Made by a program: the position numbers and the translations under genes. 32,679 nt of DNA from a virus, in the IMG/VR virus record IMGVR_UViG_3300027754_002263, positions 1 through 32,679 of that record; one strand, 5' to 3'. The notes below the pieces were generated by a model. It worked only from the letters and a program-made list of their open reading frames with translations. It searched no databases and was not told the DNA's origin. Shown here one piece after another: positions 30,367 through 32,679 of the stretch; the first letter of the stretch is position 1, and every line of letters starts with the position of its first letter.

Positions 30367-30394
30367 ATTATAGAGGATTTGGCGGGTATGTCAA
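30367..30394 (-). promoter_or_regulatory. sigma70 promoter for the CobT-like gene
   Basis: TTGACA (30394-30389), a 16 bp spacer and TATAAT (30372-30367), about 30 bp upstream of the ATG at 30338. The context ATCCTCTATAATA matches the cobS promoter (CTCCTCTATAATA). Confidence 0.8.
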
Positions 30395-30403
30395 CCAGAT
30401 GTT

Positions 30404-30422
30404 TGTAACAGAGTTTGTTACA
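30404..30422. repeat. Palindromic operator-like repeat upstream of the cobT promoter
   Basis: TGTAACA, 5 nt, TGTTACA: a perfect 7 bp inverted repeat ending 9 bp before the -35 box on the upstream side. The half-site TGTTACA recurs at about 31663-31669, before the ParB-like gene. Confidence 0.55.
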
Positions 30423-30427
30423 TAACG

Positions 30428-30457
30428 AAAGAAGGTCGGAATTGCTCCCGACCTTCT
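30428..30457 (-). terminator. Probable intrinsic terminator after the ParB-like gene
   Basis: AGAAGGTCGG and CCGACCTTCT form a perfect 10 bp stem with an 8 nt loop. On the minus strand TTCGTTATG follows, a weak U-tract. It lies 28 nt past the stop at 30485 and before the cobT promoter. Confidence 0.68.
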
Positions 30458-30484
30458 ATATTGTAGGCTATCTATGTAAGGAAA

Positions 30485-31630
30485 TCAAGCGTCGCAGTCT
30501 TCGTCTTCTTTGATTGGAAGAACATTTGTTGTTGAGACACCAAGTTTCTTACTCAATCTATCGGCATCGATTTTGGCCTTATTCTTTTCAAGTTCTTTGA
30601 TTGTGAACTTTAAGATTTCACCGTTGTTGATAGCATCGATTTCATTTCCTGTATTTTGAGGAAGAAACCCTTCAACATACCAAGGAAATTTTCTATTCTC
30701 TTCATAGTACTCAAAAATAGTCAACAACATTTCTTCGAAATTTTCAAGGTTCTTCAAAAACGATAGCCTGTTTTTGACCAGAGATCCTTCGCTGTCAGGA
30801 TTTCTTACATGACCAATGATATATGAAGACCTACGATCATCATAAAACTTAGACATAACATGGTACATACCTTTAATATGATATCCGCCGTCAAGCATGG
30901 TGAAACCATATTCATCTCTCTTCGTGTCTAAAGTACCATGTGAAGCCCTATCGAAATTTTTCTTGATGGTATCTTCTAGATTAAGATATCCATTCCAATT
31001 TACAAACTTGTCGTTTGTTGAAAAAGTTCTTGCGCCAACCGCTTTGGCAATTGTAGTTACTCTTGTCTTAGAGAATGTTGGGCAACATTCTTCAACATAT
31101 TCTCTTATAGCAGAGAGATCATTCTTAACCTGATTATTATTTACCACATCGGTGACTGCTGAAATGATATCATCATTGTCAGCCCTCTTTTTAGGTAAAC
31201 TAGTATTCTCTCTACAACTGACGACGGTAAGAGTTCTTAAAACTCCAAATCCTTCTTCACCGACCTTGATGATATCAAACCAATATCCTTCATAGCCTAA
31301 GGCTACAAGAGCTTTTAACCTATGATTACCGGCATTCAAACCATAGGCCTGCACATCACCTTTAGAATCTATTTTAGGAGAAGGAAGTACATATAATATC
31401 GGCAAGTCGGCTTTGAAATCGATACCATATTCAAGACTAGACTTAACTTCTAGAATATGAGCTAGATCATCGCCAGAAACTCGCCATGGGTTAGAAGTTG
31501 GTGTGAAATGTATGTTCTTAAAAAGAACCCACTTTCTTCCAACATAAGTCGCACCTGCAATTTTAGGAAGTTCTTGGTTTACATTACCATCATACAGATG
31601 GTTATCTTTACTTGTTATCATTGTGTGCAT
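30485..31630 (-). CDS. ParB/sulfiredoxin-like domain protein (381 aa)
   Basis: The ATG at 31630 has GGAG 9 nt upstream. The first half has LPILYVLPSPKIDSKGDVQAYGLNAGNHRLKALVALGYEGYWFDI (about 74-120). A G-N-H-R motif after a short strand is typical of ParB/Srx nuclease-like or kinase-like domains (GxHR). The rest is helical and polar, with no clear HTH, and ends in an acidic tail (KEDEDCDA). The product could bind or nick DNA, or modify proteins. It lies next to the DUF4338-like gene and has its own terminator. It looks more AT-rich than its neighbours, suggesting an accessory gene. Confidence 0.6.
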   Translation of the reverse strand: MHTMITSKDNHLYDGNVNQELPKIAGATYVGRKWVLFKNIHFTPTSNPWRVSGDDLAHILEVKSSLEYGIDFKADLPILYVLPSPKIDSKGDVQAYGLNAGNHRLKALVALGYEGYWFDIIKVGEEGFGVLRTLTVVSCRENTSLPKKRADNDDIISAVTDVVNNNQVKNDLSAIREYVEECCPTFSKTRVTTIAKAVGARTFSTNDKFVNWNGYLNLEDTIKKNFDRASHGTLDTKRDEYGFTMLDGGYHIKGMYHVMSKFYDDRRSSYIIGHVRNPDSEGSLVKNRLSFLKNLENFEEMLLTIFEYYEENRKFPWYVEGFLPQNTGNEIDAINNGEILKFTIKELEKNKAKIDADRLSKKLGVSTTNVLPIKEDEDCDA

Positions 31631-31709
31631 AGTCTAGTTCTCCATATTTTGCTGTACTAAAGTGTAACAGCTTATCATCTAGGCCTTTAATTTAAGAACC
31701 TAGAATCTT

Positions 31710-32679
31710 TCATCGACCTACTTGAGCGAGATACTTAGCTTTGGTATCTTCCCATGACAAGTAGATCAGATCATCGTAGAACAAAGTTTCGGTAGAGACA
31801 CGACTCTGTTCCTTCAATGACCGTATTCTCTTGGAAGCATACTTGGTTTTCCAGAGATTGGCAAGTGCTTCATACGAAGTATCGAAAGATTTTTCAAGTT
31901 TATTTTCTTCAATCTTTCCACACAGAAATTCGGTGCTATTTGTATATAGTGGCGCAAAATAGATACCACGCTGATGTTCTGAACGAATCAGGTCTTTTGG
32001 GATATTTATTTTCGAGTATGTGAAGTTATACGAACGGTTCTTGTGGTCGCGCTTGTAAGGTTGCCCAGACTGCTTCTTGGCCTGATACCATTCGAAATAC
32101 TTGCGTGTATGGTTCTTCTTCAACCAATCACGGATCATGTTCACAGTCGGCTTCGTGGTTTCATATGACACAGAACCAGAAGAGAAACCCATCTTCTTCC
32201 AATGCTTGAGATTATCATACTGAGACAAACCATTCAGCTTGTTCTTACCATACAAAGATGTGGTTGTCACACCAATGAGAGTATCACCATATTGCTTCTT
32301 CCACTGATACTGCACTTCATCAGAAAGGCAAAGCAATGCGAGAAGCTTGCCGCCAACATAGTTATAACCAAGAGGCTGCATCGGCACAATCGTAGAACCA
32401 ATGGCCGTATAGTTAATCATATGCCCTTGTGTCTTGTTCACACGATCCCAACCGATATACTGGTCACGAGGTGTCAAGTCAAGGAAGTCTGAAGAGATAC
32501 ACATAACACCGAGATACTTGCCGCTGGCCCTATCGATGACAATGTAATTCAGGTTTCGACCAATGTTAGAATTGTTTTTCATGGTCGAAGTGAATGTACG
32601 AATAGCATTCCAGGTTTCAGACAGTTCAGCATCCTTAGTATAGATCAACTCAGGCTGAAGGTTCATATAGTCGTCAACA
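31710..32679 (-). CDS. DUF4338 (DruA-like) protein, 5' end cut by the window
   Basis: The frame is open from 31710 to the window edge. The ATG at 32666 has no ribosome binding site and the frame continues upstream (VDDY before MNLQPE), so it is probably partial. Residues about 35-75 (counted from that Met; RNLNYIVIDRASGKYLGVMCISSDF, then RDQYIGWDR) match the core of DUF4338, the domain of Druantia protein DruA. MINYTAIGSTIVPMQPLGYNYVGGKLLALL, YGDTLIGVTTTSLYGK and HWKKMGFSSGSV keep the family's order. The C-terminal part is basic. In defence systems DruA's role is unclear; here no DruB-E genes are visible. Confidence 0.6.
   Translation of the reverse strand, partial: VDDYMNLQPELIYTKDAELSETWNAIRTFTSTMKNNSNIGRNLNYIVIDRASGKYLGVMCISSDFLDLTPRDQYIGWDRVNKTQGHMINYTAIGSTIVPMQPLGYNYVGGKLLALLCLSDEVQYQWKKQYGDTLIGVTTTSLYGKNKLNGLSQYDNLKHWKKMGFSSGSVSYETTKPTVNMIRDWLKKNHTRKYFEWYQAKKQSGQPYKRDHKNRSYNFTYSKINIPKDLIRSEHQRGIYFAPLYTNSTEFLCGKIEENKLEKSFDTSYEALANLWKTKYASKRIRSLKEQSRVSTETLFYDDLIYLSWEDTKAKYLAQVGR

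Noticed and set aside
31651-31704. Two short inverted repeats (GCTGT/ACAGC and TCTAGG/CCTAGA) between the ParB-like and DUF4338-like genes
   Set aside because: Stems of only 5-6 bp, long loops and no U-tract, so not supported as terminator or operator beyond the TGTTACA half-site.
1-32679. CRISPR array, insertion sequence or integrase
   Set aside because: No direct-repeat array, transposase or integrase motif, or att-like repeat was seen.

Overview
The window is an internal piece of a T4-like myovirus genome. Every gene I can support lies on the minus strand, so transcription runs from high to low coordinates. The T4-type replication and recombination core is nearly complete: DnaB-type helicase gp41, UvsX recombinase, family B DNA polymerase gp43, sliding clamp gp45, clamp loader gp44/gp62, RegA, a DsbA-like protein, dUTPase and a dNMP kinase. 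CobS, Hsp20 and an Sm-like protein are genes typical of cyanophage-like ('exoT-even') relatives. No photosynthesis gene is present. One protein carries a 'DDLVKRLR...EAADRI' signature I associate with alphaproteobacterial phages, so a proteobacterial host is possible; this is inference only.

Layout from right to left, in transcription order. 32679-30485: a protein resembling DUF4338/DruA (cut by the window edge) and a ParB-like protein. 30338-26923: a CobT-like VWA protein with an HExxHxxD motif, then the AAA+ ATPase CobS. 26904-26565: a small DNA-binding protein between two strong intrinsic terminators. 26545-21418: a glycosyltransferase, dNMP kinase, gp45, DsbA-like, a Cys-rich SPASM-like protein, a small unknown, gp44, a PD-(D/E)XK-like protein, gp62 and RegA. 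21396-19677: dUTPase with an AT-hook tail, then a beta-helical spike-like protein, a beta-rich protein and a PAAR spike tip. 19680-18609: a promoter, tRNA-Met, Hsp20 and two tiny genes. 18609-9052: an 11-gene sugar-nucleotide, glycosyltransferase and methyltransferase operon. 9047-6588: small unknown genes, tRNA-Gly and an Sm-like protein. 6588-977: gp43, a stand-alone mannose-6-phosphate-isomerase-type cupin, UvsX, a small unknown and gp41. 980-1: two small unknowns and the 5' end of a Bax-inhibitor-1 family membrane protein.

Genes are packed with 1-50 nt overlaps. Reading the minus strand reveals ten sigma70-type promoters (TTGACA or TTTACA, a 16-17 bp spacer, TATAAT-like -10). Most lie inside the 3' end of the preceding gene, and two use the TGA inside TTGACA as the upstream gene's stop codon. 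One also contains the T4 late-promoter octamer TATAAATA. This is direct sequence evidence for host-type RNA polymerase recognition and for nested transcription units through the replication genes.

The least ordinary parts are the CobS/CobT-like pair, the 9.5 kb glycan operon (GDP-mannose-3,5-epimerase-like enzyme plus a GT10 fucosyltransferase-like enzyme), the DruA-like gene, the Bax-inhibitor-like gene and a probable CTG-initiated gene.
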